A stretch of 64,000 nucleotides of DNA, taken from assembly GCF_900111685.1 (NCBI RefSeq), contig NZ_FOHX01000023.1, positions 119,407 through 183,406 of the forward strand, in the 5' to 3' direction. Below the pieces are notes generated by a model. The model saw nothing but the letters and a program-made list of their open reading frames with translations, was not told where the DNA came from and did not search any database. The position numbers were made by a program, and so were the translations under genes. The stretch is from Nonomuraea wenchangensis (GTDB lineage: Bacteria; Actinomycetota; Actinomycetes; Streptosporangiales; Streptosporangiaceae). This document shows positions 57,026 through 64,000 of the stretch, piece by piece (the first letter of the stretch is position 1; every line of letters begins with the position of its first letter).

Positions 57026-57787
57026 TCATGTGCAGGGCATGATCCCGCGCCGGGTCGCCTTGACGGAGCCTGGGTAGGTAGGGACGGCGACGTCGTCAGG
57101 CCATGTGTCCAGCCCTCGCCACGTTTCGAAATCGGAGATGAGCTGGTGTTTCGTCGTTGTAGTCAGGGTGGGCCAGGGCATTGTCCAGGCTTGTCCTGTG
57201 ATGTACAATATTGGGGCGTTGGCGACGGCCAACTCCTGGCTACCGCCCTGCTCGTCCAGTTTGGTGTCTGATTCCCGGACAACGATTTCGCCTTCACTGC
57301 ACGGTTGCACGACGAATTCCCATAACTCGGTGGGCTGTTCGTTCGGTCTATGCAGGATGTACACATAGGCCCGCTGTGAGTTGGCGTTGCGCACGTTCCA
57401 GGCGTCGGCGTCACGAATGGTCCCGAAGGGCTCGGCGACTATTTGGACGTGGTTGGGAAATGCGTCTTTTGCGAGGTCGTCCGCTTCGGCCTTGGCCTGT
57501 TCCTCCTTCCGTTGGTCCTCTGCACGCTGCGCCAGCGCGTCAGCGCGTTGCTGCTGGCTGAGTGAAAGTGCGTTCATGGAAATGACAAGAGCGGGGATGG
57601 ACGTGAGACCGGCAAGGACGCTGGTGAGGGCGGCCCACCATTGGACGGACCAACGGATGTCACGCAGTCGACGGCGTTGGCGTGGCTTGAGGCGTTGGCG
57701 TGCGGCGATCACCTTCGTGCTGCGAGCGGAAGGGCCGGGCGAGAGGCTGCGGGATGAGGAAGAGCGCGGGTGTCGTCGCACGGTCAT
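57026..57787 (-). CDS. Hypothetical membrane-anchored protein
   Basis: The 253-residue protein has a very basic N-terminus (about 46 residues), one membrane segment (about 50-70, ALTSVLAGLTSIPALVISM), a charged coiled-coil-like stretch (77-105, rich in Gln/Glu/Ala) and a beta-rich C-terminal domain. It has lower G/C in third positions than the flanking core genes, fitting an accessory origin. I recognise no family. Confidence 0.6.
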   Translation of the reverse strand: MTVRRHPRSSSSRSLSPGPSARSTKVIAARQRLKPRQRRRLRDIRWSVQWWAALTSVLAGLTSIPALVISMNALSLSQQQRADALAQRAEDQRKEEQAKAEADDLAKDAFPNHVQIVAEPFGTIRDADAWNVRNANSQRAYVYILHRPNEQPTELWEFVVQPCSEGEIVVRESDTKLDEQGGSQELAVANAPILYITGQAWTMPWPTLTTTTKHQLISDFETWRGLDTWPDDVAVPTYPGSVKATRRGIMPCT

Positions 57788-58252
57788 GACTGAATATCGT
57801 GCGACGATGCGGCGCTGTTAATAGTCATGATCTCGGGCCGGGCGCGGGTGGAAGGTGATGAGGGGCCCGTCGATTGCGGTTCCGCTCTCGGCTTGCGCTG
57901 GGCTTGGCGGCTGTGTAGCACTTCCGGGCGACGGAGAGACGTGTGCCCTCGGACCGATCATGGTTCGGGGGCTTTCCGCTGTTCGGGGGTGTTGGTGTCC
58001 CCTGCGACGGCGAAGACCGCTGCTGCACGGCTGTGCCGGGAGGCGGTGACGATTCGGCAGTGGGCGCGCCGGTACGGCGTACGGGTGCTGGGGAAGTCGG
58101 GCCGCGAGGTCGTGTACGACTTCGCTGATCTGGCGACGATCGAGGGCTGCACCTGGCGGGGGACGAGGTCCGGTCGACGCCGGAGGGCCGGGATGCGTTG
58201 CGGGCTCGGCTTGCGGCGGCTGCATAAGAGTGATCGGACAGGGGTCGCTGTG
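57788..58252. other. Degenerate accessory segment
   Basis: Between two hypothetical genes this stretch contains the remains of a small HTH gene (described separately). The rest, from 57788 to about 57990, has short overlapping frames on both strands but no credible start, motif or family. Confidence 0.55.
57995..58227 (+). pseudogene. Frameshifted small HTH protein
   Basis: From GTG 57995 the frame reads a MerR/excisionase-like HTH (TIRQWARRYGVRV, then REVVYDFADLATIEG). At about 58145-58152 the match jumps frame: the sequence LAGDEVRSTPEGRDALRARL, the usual end of such small actinomycete proteins, follows in another frame and ends at TAA 58225. A small insertion or deletion has broken the gene. 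Confidence 0.6.
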
Positions 58253-58360
58253 ATGGCGAGAAAGTATCAGCGGGTGGCGGGCGCGGAGCGCGAGGAGCTG
58301 AAGGGCCGCTACCTCGACGGGGAGTCGATCCGAGGGCTGTCGATCTCGACGGGTCGCTAC
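58253..58360 (+). pseudogene. Truncated small HTH gene
   Basis: ATG 58253 begins MARKYQRVAGAEREELKGRY and continues DGESIRGLSISTGR, the N-terminal half of a conserved 60-75-residue actinomycete HTH protein that normally goes on with a SYGFVH-type segment. After about 58350 the reading departs from the family and runs antisense through the next gene. It looks like one side of a deletion or insertion junction. Confidence 0.6.
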
Positions 58361-58363
58361 GTC

Positions 58364-58645
58364 CTAGGTGATGCTGTTGATCCAGATGCCGATGGGGATG
58401 GACAGAAGGGCACCGGCGATGAGGCCGACGATCGTGAGCATCCATTCGCGGCGTCGTTGGCGGGGGCGCTCACGGCGGGCGGCTTCCTCGACTGTATATG
58501 CGACAGCTTGAGCGATCTGGCTGACTTGCCAGTCGCTGAGGACTCTGGGGTCGGGGACGGTTTCGCGAATTGATTGGGCGACTTGAGTGGAGAGGTACTG
58601 CTGGGTCCAGTTGAGCAGGGGGAAGATGATGTCCATGGCTTTCAT
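58364..58645 (-). CDS. Small membrane protein
   Basis: The 93-residue protein has a polar N-terminal 65 residues with a Gln/Val-rich region and a basic RRERPRQRRREW stretch, then one C-terminal helix (about 69-90). ATG 58645 or 58636 could be the start. No family is recognised. Its 3' end abuts the truncated HTH gene. Confidence 0.55.
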   Translation of the reverse strand: MKAMDIIFPLLNWTQQYLSTQVAQSIRETVPDPRVLSDWQVSQIAQAVAYTVEEAARRERPRQRRREWMLTIVGLIAGALLSIPIGIWINSIT

Positions 58646-58805
58646 TTTCGCCGTACGGCCTGGATTTGAGGAGATACGGCTGGGCTGGAATGCCGGTCGG
58701 TAGGGTCGCTTTCAAGATCGCTTATAAAGGAACATAATTCAGGTTATGTTCCGCTCTCTGGTGTTACGCTCGGAGTGATCACCTCTTCCACGAAAGAAGA
58801 TCATC
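58646..58805. promoter_or_regulatory. Divergent promoter region of two small accessory genes
   Basis: AT-rich for this genome. It carries the perfect inverted repeat GGAACATAA-ttcagg-TTATGTTCC at 58729-58752. A TATAAA sequence lies at 58724. The repeat looks like a phage- or plasmid-type repressor operator. Confidence 0.5.
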
Positions 58806-59009
58806 ATGAGCGTGCGAAAGTTCCCGCTGACTCTGCGCGTCGCCGTGACCGGAGCAACGCCGGACGAGATCAGAGAAGCGGCCGTGGCGCAGGCCCTTGC
58901 GTTCTTCGGGTCGAGCACCGAGCTGGACATCATCAGCGCCGAAGCCGAGCCGGAGGGGGAGCATCACAGCCGCTATCGCGCGGTCGTCGTATTCCGGAAA
59001 GTCGCCTGA
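58806..59009 (+). CDS. Small hypothetical protein
   Basis: The 67-residue product has an alternating pattern that suggests a small alpha/beta fold (FPLTLRVAVTG, a helix from PDEIREAAVAQALAF, then strands ending VVVFRKV). An AGAAGA sequence lies upstream of the ATG. It precedes the integrase gene on the same strand. No family is recognised. Confidence 0.5.
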   Translation: MSVRKFPLTLRVAVTGATPDEIREAAVAQALAFFGSSTELDIISAEAEPEGEHHSRYRAVVVFRKVA

Positions 59010-59036
59010 TGAGCCGCGCCGGCGATAAGGCCGGGG

Positions 59037-60050
59037 ATGTTGTCGCCGGCCTCCCGCTCCCGTACGGCGCAGGCGACGATCGTGAACGCTGAGTTGGTCG
59101 TCGTCCGTAGCGAAGACGTCGCGCTGCCGCTGGACCTGCCGCCGATCATCCTCGATCTGACCCGGGCGTGGCTGTGGTCGTTTGACTCGAAGAACACGCG
59201 GGAGACGTACGAGCGGTACATTCGGCGATGGTTCGAGTTCTGCACTGAGACCGGGCTCGATCCGCTGGAGGCGCGCAAGCCGCACGGCGACGTGTTCTCC
59301 CGCTGGTTCCAGGAGACGGCCCGCCGGCCACCGAAGCCGAAGACAGTGGCGTTAGTACTGTCTACGGTCTCGTCCTGGTACGAGTACCTCCACGAGACCG
59401 AAGCGCTCGACGCCAACCGGTTCAAGAAGACGCGGCGGCCGAAGGTCCCGCGCAAGCACTCCGAGACGGTCGCGCTGACCAAGGGGGAGGCGCAGGACCT
59501 CCTCCGGGCGGCCGACGCCGACCACGGCCGGGAACGGCTGCGCACCGCGGCGCTGATCCGGCTGCTGCTGCAGACCGGAATCCGCATCTCCGATGCGATC
59601 AACGCGCAGACGGACGACCTCGGGTACGTCCGCGGCTATCGGACGCTGCGCATCAGGGTCAAGGGCGGCGACACGATCATTCGGCGGCTGCCGGTGGAGA
59701 CGACGCGCGCGCTGGACGTCTACCTCGCTGAGCGGGCACGCCGCGAAGGGGTCGAGCTGCAGGACCTGACGGGCCCGCTGCTCGCGACCTCGACAGGCCA
59801 GAGCTGGAGCAGGTCCAAGGCGTTCGAACTGGTGTGCCGCCTCGCCAAGCAGGCGGGCATCAGGTCGAAGGTGTCGCCGCACTCCCTGCGGCACACCTAT
59901 GCGTCGCTGGCGCAGGAGGCCGGCGTGTCGATGCGGCAGATCCAGCTCGACCTCGACCATGCCGACGTGTCCACGACGGAGATCTATGTGCACAGCCGGG
60001 ACCGGCTGGAGAAGGACGCCTCGCAGGTGGTGGCGTCGTTGCTGGAGTAG
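59037..60050 (+). CDS. Tyrosine recombinase/integrase
   Basis: The 337-residue protein has the SAM-like core-binding domain (about 40-125) and a complete catalytic set: Arg183 (TGIRISD), Lys209 (RVKGGD), His282 and Arg285 (HSLRHTYAS), His308 (LDHADVS) and nucleophile Tyr317 (EIYVHS). It should be active if expressed. Starts at ATG 59037 or GTG 59082 are possible; a 27-codon frame ending at 59092 overlaps the latter. I saw no tRNA gene or flanking att repeats nearby, so it may be a cassette-type recombinase or the last part of an integrated element. Confidence 0.88.
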   Translation: MLSPASRSRTAQATIVNAELVVVRSEDVALPLDLPPIILDLTRAWLWSFDSKNTRETYERYIRRWFEFCTETGLDPLEARKPHGDVFSRWFQETARRPPKPKTVALVLSTVSSWYEYLHETEALDANRFKKTRRPKVPRKHSETVALTKGEAQDLLRAADADHGRERLRTAALIRLLLQTGIRISDAINAQTDDLGYVRGYRTLRIRVKGGDTIIRRLPVETTRALDVYLAERARREGVELQDLTGPLLATSTGQSWSRSKAFELVCRLAKQAGIRSKVSPHSLRHTYASLAQEAGVSMRQIQLDLDHADVSTTEIYVHSRDRLEKDASQVVASLLE

Positions 60051-60059
60051 GAGGCTCGC

Positions 60060-60221
60060 GTGCCCAGGAGAACGAGCGCGCTGGACAGGTCGGCGTGGAT
60101 GCATCACTGCGGCGCGATCAATCTGGGCACGTGGACCGACCGCGCGGTGTGCGGCGGCTGCCGGTACGCGGTCGGTCACGCCGAGGACGCCGAGCAGTTC
60201 CGGCTCGTGCGTGCCTGGTGA
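60060..60221 (+). CDS. Small Cys/His protein after the integrase
   Basis: A 53-codon ORF from GTG 60060, with AGGAGG five bases ahead, encodes a protein with HHCGAIN and CGGCRYA, four potential zinc ligands in a ribbon-like arrangement. It starts 10 bases after the integrase stop, so the two are probably co-transcribed. No family is recognised. Confidence 0.55.
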   Translation: MPRRTSALDRSAWMHHCGAINLGTWTDRAVCGGCRYAVGHAEDAEQFRLVRAW

Positions 60222-60278
60222 TGCGGCGCGCTAATCCTCGCACTCGTCGCGTTCGGGGACTTTCGGAACGCTGATTAC

Positions 60279-60475
60279 GTGGGATGCGCACGTCTCAGAG
60301 CGGCGTTGGCAGTTGGTCCTGATCGACTGAAGGTCTACGGCTACAAGCGGCCGGTGACCCGCTGGCGCAAGGCCCTGGTGCGAGGGGGGACGCAGGCGCT
60401 GCTGTCCAAGGGGCCGCCGGCGAAGGAGAAGCTATCGGCCCAGCAGTGGCAGCGGCTGGAGACCGAGCCGTCGAT
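60279..60475 (+). pseudogene. IS630-type transposase N-terminal fragment
   Basis: The frame reads KRPVTRWRKALVRGGTQALLS and continues with KGPPAKEKLSAQQWQRLE, the winged-helix start of IS630-family transposases and related proteins. The rest of the transposase is missing; after about 60470 the similarity stops and another frame (EACC1) continues. No inverted ends are visible. Confidence 0.55.
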
Positions 60476-60691
60476 CCGGTCACCCTGGGAGCCTTGCTGG
60501 TGGCGCTCAGCGCGTCGGGTGGCGTGTTGCCGACGATGATCGGCACGCTGCGCGACTGGCTGGAGCGGCAGGCCGGCCGGCACCGCATAGCGGTGACGAT
60601 CGACGGCGACGTGATCGAGCTGGAACGAGCCACGGCAGAGGAACGACGCGATCTGCTGGAAGCCTACATTCGGCGCCATTCAGGCGAGTAG
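60446..60691 (+). CDS. EACC1-like small protein, probably N-terminally truncated
   Basis: The 81-residue product contains LGALLVALSASGGVLP, DWLERQAGRHRIAVTIDGD and a C-terminal helix ending YIRRHSG. This is the C-terminal two-thirds of the effector-associated constant component 1 (EACC1) family, small adaptors found next to caspase, protease and other effector genes in actinobacterial conflict systems. The family's first 40 or so residues are absent and replaced by the IS630 remnant. Its stop lies three bases from the caspase ATG, so the two are an operon. Start GTG 60446 has no good ribosome-binding site. Confidence 0.6.
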   Translation: MAAAGDRAVDPVTLGALLVALSASGGVLPTMIGTLRDWLERQAGRHRIAVTIDGDVIELERATAEERRDLLEAYIRRHSGE

Positions 60692-60694
60692 ACG

Positions 60695-62248
60695 ATGGGT
60701 CGCCGCGTGGCGCTGCTGGTGGCCACCTACGAGTATCAGGACCCGGGACTGCGGCAGCTGACCGCGCCCGCCCAGGACGCCGAGGCGCTGGCCGACGTGC
60801 TGCGTGACCCGGCGATCGCCGGCTTCGAGGTCACCACCCTGGTCAACGAGCCGCACCACCGCGTCGGTGAGGCCATCGGAGACTTCTACCGGGACCGCCG
60901 TCGCAACGATCTGACGTTGCTGTACTTCACCGGGCACGGCCTGGATGACGACCACGGGCGGCTGTATCTGGCGATGACCAACACCCGTCGCGACAGCCTG
61001 CTGTTCACCGGGCTCGCGGCCGAGCTGGTGAACCAGGCCATGGACGGCTGCATGTCCGGGCAGAAAGTCCTGGTGCTGGACTGCTGCTATGCCGGGGCGT
61101 TCCCGATGGGCCGCCTGGCCAAGGCCGACTCGGCCATGCACACGCTCGAACGGTTCCAAGGGCGGGGCATAACCGTGCTGACCGCCTCCGACGCCGCCCA
61201 GTACTCGTTCGAAGGCGACCAGGCGCTGGGGCGGTCGGCAACGTCGGTGTTCACCCGCCATTTGGTGGCCGGCCTGCGCGACGGCAGCGCTGATCAGAAC
61301 GGCGACGGGGACATCACTCTGGATGAGCTGTACGGCTATGTCCACGACCGAGTCGTACGGGAAATGCCGCAGCAACGGTCCAAGATGCAGACCAACATCG
61401 AAGGGCGCACTGTCATCGCGCGGAACGTCAACTGGAGGCTGCCCGACCACCTGCGTCACTCCATCGACAGCCCGATCGCGGCCATCCGGCTTTCCGCGCT
61501 GGAGGGGCTCGCACACCTGTATCGCTCGGGCAACGACAGCGTGCGCAGTATCGTCCATGAGAAGATCAGCCACTTGGCCGACGACGACAGCAAGAGCGTA
61601 TCGGCCGCTGCCGCCGCCTACCTGGAGTCTCTCCACGGAGAAGCGTCCGTTCAGCCCGTGCCTACGGAGTCACCCGGCCAGGCGCCCGCAACGCCTGAAC
61701 CGACGCCCGCTCCACCTCAAGCCGCAGCCCGGCTCGTCCAGCTTGCCTCGATCGAGATCCCGGAGCCGGGTAACGCTGTCACGTTCAGCCCTGACGGGGA
61801 GCATCTCGCCGTCGCCTGTGACATGAAGATCGCTCTGATAGCAGAGCTCACGGGAACAGTGCGGCACAGGCTCAAACACGGCGGCTTGATCGCCTCAGTC
61901 TGGTCCGTCGACTACTCTCCCGACGGCCGCCGGCTGGCTACCGGCTCTGGCGACAAGACGGCGCGGATCTGGGACGCGGCTACCGGTGTCGAAGTCCTCA
62001 AGGTCCGCCATCAAGACACTGTCGCGAGTGTCGCGTTCAGCCCGGACGGCCGTCACCTGGCCACGGCCAGCCTCAGAACTGCCGAGATCTGGGACGCCAC
62101 CAGCGGGTCCGAACTTTTCACGATGAATCATCCTGAAGAGGATCAGCGGATGGGGACGACGGGCGTGGCATTCAGCGCCGATGGGCGTCGGGTGGTCACC
62201 GTCCGTACCTCCGCTCGCATCCACCTCTGGCAATTGCCCGAGATGTAA
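60695..62248 (+). CDS. Caspase-like protease with EF-hand loop and WD40 repeats
   Basis: The 517-residue protein begins with a caspase (C14) domain, residues 1-240, with catalytic His81 (FTGHG) and Cys131 (LDCCYAG). Inside it DQNGDGDITLDE (200-211) is a textbook EF-hand calcium loop. Residues 245-305 resemble HEAT-like helical repeats, a Pro-rich linker follows (310-345), and about four WD40 blades (350-517, with FSPDG and IWDAATG) end the protein; a full propeller normally needs seven. Such caspases execute cell suicide or cut targets upon infection signals. EACC1 immediately upstream supports a conflict-system role. Confidence 0.85.
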   Translation: MGRRVALLVATYEYQDPGLRQLTAPAQDAEALADVLRDPAIAGFEVTTLVNEPHHRVGEAIGDFYRDRRRNDLTLLYFTGHGLDDDHGRLYLAMTNTRRDSLLFTGLAAELVNQAMDGCMSGQKVLVLDCCYAGAFPMGRLAKADSAMHTLERFQGRGITVLTASDAAQYSFEGDQALGRSATSVFTRHLVAGLRDGSADQNGDGDITLDELYGYVHDRVVREMPQQRSKMQTNIEGRTVIARNVNWRLPDHLRHSIDSPIAAIRLSALEGLAHLYRSGNDSVRSIVHEKISHLADDDSKSVSAAAAAYLESLHGEASVQPVPTESPGQAPATPEPTPAPPQAAARLVQLASIEIPEPGNAVTFSPDGEHLAVACDMKIALIAELTGTVRHRLKHGGLIASVWSVDYSPDGRRLATGSGDKTARIWDAATGVEVLKVRHQDTVASVAFSPDGRHLATASLRTAEIWDATSGSELFTMNHPEEDQRMGTTGVAFSADGRRVVTVRTSARIHLWQLPEM

Positions 62249-62249
62249 G

Positions 62250-62289
62250 CCGCTGACGCGCGGCACTCATGCGTGACGCGCGTCAGCGG
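62250..62289. terminator. Strong bidirectional hairpin
   Basis: CCGCTGACGCGCG (62250-62262) and its exact complement (62277-62289) form a 13-bp stem with a 14-base loop between the caspase and SapA-like genes. Confidence 0.85.
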
Positions 62290-62306
62290 GCAAGGCCGGT
62301 GCCTGG

Positions 62307-62762
62307 TCAGCCGCAGTGGAAGACCGGGCTGTGGTAGTTGGCCCACGAGTTGTTGCCGGCCTGAACGCTCGCCTCGACCTGGATGCAGCGGCCCTTGCCG
62401 TAGACCGTCACCGGTCCGGCGTACTGGCCGAACTGGCCGCTGTCCTGGCCGATGTCATAGAAGTCCTGGTGGCACTTGCTCACCGACCAGCCGTTGCCGC
62501 AGGCGTACAAGGAGAGGATCATGCCCTTCTTCGTCCCATAGTTCACCACGCGATCGAGCTGGGCGCAGTTGTTGCCCGTGGAGGAGTTGTAGTAGAGCTT
62601 CAAGGTGCCGTAGGTCGTGCCACTGCTGTTCTTGACGGCGATGCTGTTGATCTGCGAGCCGCTGCAGGAGGCAGCCTGGGCGGGGGCGGCGGCCAAGGCG
62701 AGCGGGGCGATGCTGGCACCCAGCAGAGCCGCGGCGGCGATGCCGATCTTGGCAAACTTCAC
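62307..62762 (-). CDS. Secreted SapA-like (spore-associated) protein
   Basis: The 151-residue precursor has a signal peptide cleaved after AQA (residue 30). The mature protein is small, with Cys residues spaced to form disulfides and the SapA-type pattern LYYNSSTGNNCA, YAGPVTVYGKGRC and a C-terminal HCG. SapA of Streptomyces is found on spores; function is unknown. Its own promoter region (to 62972) is AT-richer and includes GGTCATGATC and CTGATCATG sequences. Confidence 0.75.
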   Translation of the reverse strand: MKFAKIGIAAAALLGASIAPLALAAAPAQAASCSGSQINSIAVKNSSGTTYGTLKLYYNSSTGNNCAQLDRVVNYGTKKGMILSLYACGNGWSVSKCHQDFYDIGQDSGQFGQYAGPVTVYGKGRCIQVEASVQAGNNSWANYHSPVFHCG

Positions 62763-62972
62763 AGTGATCTCCTTCAGAAGTGATCGTGGCTGTTGACTCT
62801 GGACCGTAGGTTCCGATCATCAATTAGGGATGTCCGGAATAGGTCATGATCTTTAACGCGCCGGAAACTACCTGATCATGCTGAAGGAACGGCGGTGTCA
62901 CTCCTCGGTGACGACATAACGTGTCATTCTTGCTACACATTGTAGTTTCTACTGAGAGAGGGCGGCATTGTC
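62763..62972. promoter_or_regulatory. AT-richer divergent promoter region
   Basis: About 210 bases between the divergent SapA-like and small membrane protein genes. It has related sequences TCATGATC (62844) and TGATCATG (62873) and an AT-rich stretch near 62935. No firm promoter hexamers can be assigned. Confidence 0.35.
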
Positions 62973-63185
62973 ATGCCCTTCGATGACTTCGACCGATCCC
63001 GGCAGCGCGGGCTGGACGATCATCTCCGGCGCATCCGGCGGTCCGACGACGACTCGCGCAGAAGGCGCGAGAGCTGGGACCGGCACACGCGCAGGCAGAA
63101 CTCCTCGGAAGGGATGAGCGGGTTGGAGATCGTCCTCTGCGTCGTCGCCGTCGTCATCCTGCTGATCATCATGGCGAGCCGCTGA
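62973..63185 (+). CDS. Small basic membrane protein
   Basis: The 70-residue product has a highly charged Arg/Asp/Ser N-terminus (about 45 residues) and one C-terminal membrane helix (about 49-67). It has no recognised family. It is divergent from the SapA-like gene and converges on the partial gene at the right edge. Confidence 0.55.
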   Translation: MPFDDFDRSRQRGLDDHLRRIRRSDDDSRRRRESWDRHTRRQNSSEGMSGLEIVLCVVAVVILLIIMASR

Positions 63186-63222
63186 CCGCCCCGGCACCTG
63201 AGTGGCCGGTGGCCGCGCCGGA

Positions 63223-64000
63223 TCAGGAGAACCAGTTGGCGCCCAGCTCCTGGATGGTCCTGCTGCCCTTGGGCACCAGCAGGGCCTCGCTCAGCACCTG
63301 GTTGACGCTCTTGTCGTTGTTCAGCAGGGCGAACAGGAGAAACGAGCCGCCGTCCACGGTGCGGAAGCCGAAGATCGAGCCGTGGCGGGCGAAGCGGACG
63401 TACAGCCCCTTGTACACGGCGGGGAACGCCTTGCGGCTGAAGCTGTCCTTGGCCAGCCGGTAGCCGGAGGCGCCCTCCTTCTTCTCGTGGTTCCAGAAGT
63501 TCTGGTACTCCTTGGCCACGGCGGCGGCCAGGTCGTCGTCCATGTCCGTGACGTGGCCGTCCGCGTCGAGCAGCGGCTTCGGCATCCGCCGGCCCCAATG
63601 GAGCGGGGTTGCGACGGCCAGCCGGAACACCTGCCCGGGGGAGCGGAAGAACGCGAGCACATGCGGACGGGCGCGGCCCTTGGTGTCCTTGTAGGTGGCC
63701 TGCGCGATGAACCAGTCGCCGGCCGACGGCTGCTTCTCGGGCCGGGGCAGGTAGATCACCGGGGCGCCGGTCAGGGCGATCGGCTTGTGGCCCGGCTTGC
63801 GGCCGAAATCCTCGTGGTTGCGTTCGAGCACGCCCTCGTGCAGGGCCCCCTCGATGAACAGCGCGTCGAGGCGGGTGTTCTGCCACCACCACTTGGGCTT
63901 CTTGAGGATCGCGTTGTACGTGCTCACCCAGGTGCGCAGGGCCCGCGCCGCCTCCGGGGCGGTCAGCGCCGCCCGGGTCGGTGAGGGGGAGGGGGAGGGG
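63223..64000 (-). CDS. Unrecognised protein, 5' end outside the window
   Basis: The frame is open from the right edge to 63223. It starts with a Pro-Ser repeat PSPSPSP and continues with a helix (APEAARALRTWVSTYNAIL), then about 225 residues of mixed alpha/beta sequence including a Trp-rich KKPKWWWQN and FGFRTVDGGSF. Pro-Ser linkers typically join a membrane anchor or lipoprotein start to an extracellular domain, so the missing N-terminus probably anchors it. A GTG at 63927 is internal, not the start. Confidence 0.65.
   Translation of the reverse strand, partial: PSPSPSPTRAALTAPEAARALRTWVSTYNAILKKPKWWWQNTRLDALFIEGALHEGVLERNHEDFGRKPGHKPIALTGAPVIYLPRPEKQPSAGDWFIAQATYKDTKGRARPHVLAFFRSPGQVFRLAVATPLHWGRRMPKPLLDADGHVTDMDDDLAAAVAKEYQNFWNHEKKEGASGYRLAKDSFSRKAFPAVYKGLYVRFARHGSIFGFRTVDGGSFLLFALLNNDKSVNQVLSEALLVPKGSRTIQELGANWFS

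Noticed and set aside
59009..59092. 27-codon ORF between the small hypothetical gene and the integrase
   Set aside because: No ribosome-binding site and no motif; it overlaps both proposed integrase starts.
58500..60700. att direct repeats or a tRNA insertion site for the integrase
   Set aside because: I searched by eye and found no convincing repeat pair and no tRNA-like cloverleaf.

Overview
The window is about 70 percent G+C with strong codon bias for G or C in the third position, frequent GTG and TTG starts, many overlapping start/stop codons and large one-component regulator families. That points to a high-GC actinomycete. The gene mix (a glucokinase-linked Entner-Doudoroff operon, RamB/isocitrate lyase, GpgS, DmdR-type iron boxes, an EACC1-caspase module) fits Streptosporangiaceae or a relative. 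The family assignment is inference.

Left part (1-11 kb): the window opens inside a NACHT NTPase gene. Behind it lies a compact leftward sugar operon, zwf-edd-(small ORF)-glk-eda, which carries the Entner-Doudoroff route apart from 6-phosphogluconolactonase. It is divergent from a ROK repressor. An ABC-F ATPase/TetR divergent pair and a DUF2470 protein follow.

11-23 kb: an iron-box region separates the DUF2470 gene from a ribosomal protein S4 gene. Next come a single-domain voltage-gated channel with an acidic pore motif, a TetR-controlled ABC exporter, an intracellular-type subtilase with an Asp at the oxyanion position, a membrane-embedded spermidine-synthase-like protein, an LCP ligase, a proline-rich membrane metallopeptidase and a LysR regulator.

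23-37 kb: a two-component system faces a LolA-like protein and its ABC transporter. A MarR/MFS pair, a YcnI copper protein with a membrane partner, a DUF990-type ABC exporter, an HSL-type esterase and an iron-box-controlled siderophore-interacting protein follow.

37-57 kb: an epoxide hydrolase whose apparent start codon is ATC, a WYL regulator and a Ser/Thr kinase. Then comes a divergent sugar-uptake cluster: PfkB kinase, binding protein, two permeases and a secreted PIG-L deacetylase on one side, a DeoR regulator and a GH4 glycosidase on the other. Isocitrate lyase with its RamB regulator, GpgS and an acyl-CoA dehydrogenase close the core-type part.

57-62.3 kb is accessory: codon bias is weaker and there are broken small regulators, small orphan proteins, a complete tyrosine recombinase, an IS630-type transposase remnant, and an EACC1 protein coupled to a caspase-EF-hand-WD40 protein. 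The last pair is the best candidate for an incompletely described conflict (defence or self-killing) system; the NACHT protein at the left edge is a second candidate. The window ends with a secreted SapA-like protein, a small membrane protein and the 3' part of an unrecognised gene. Strong GC hairpins lie between several convergent genes. I saw no rRNA, tRNA or CRISPR array.
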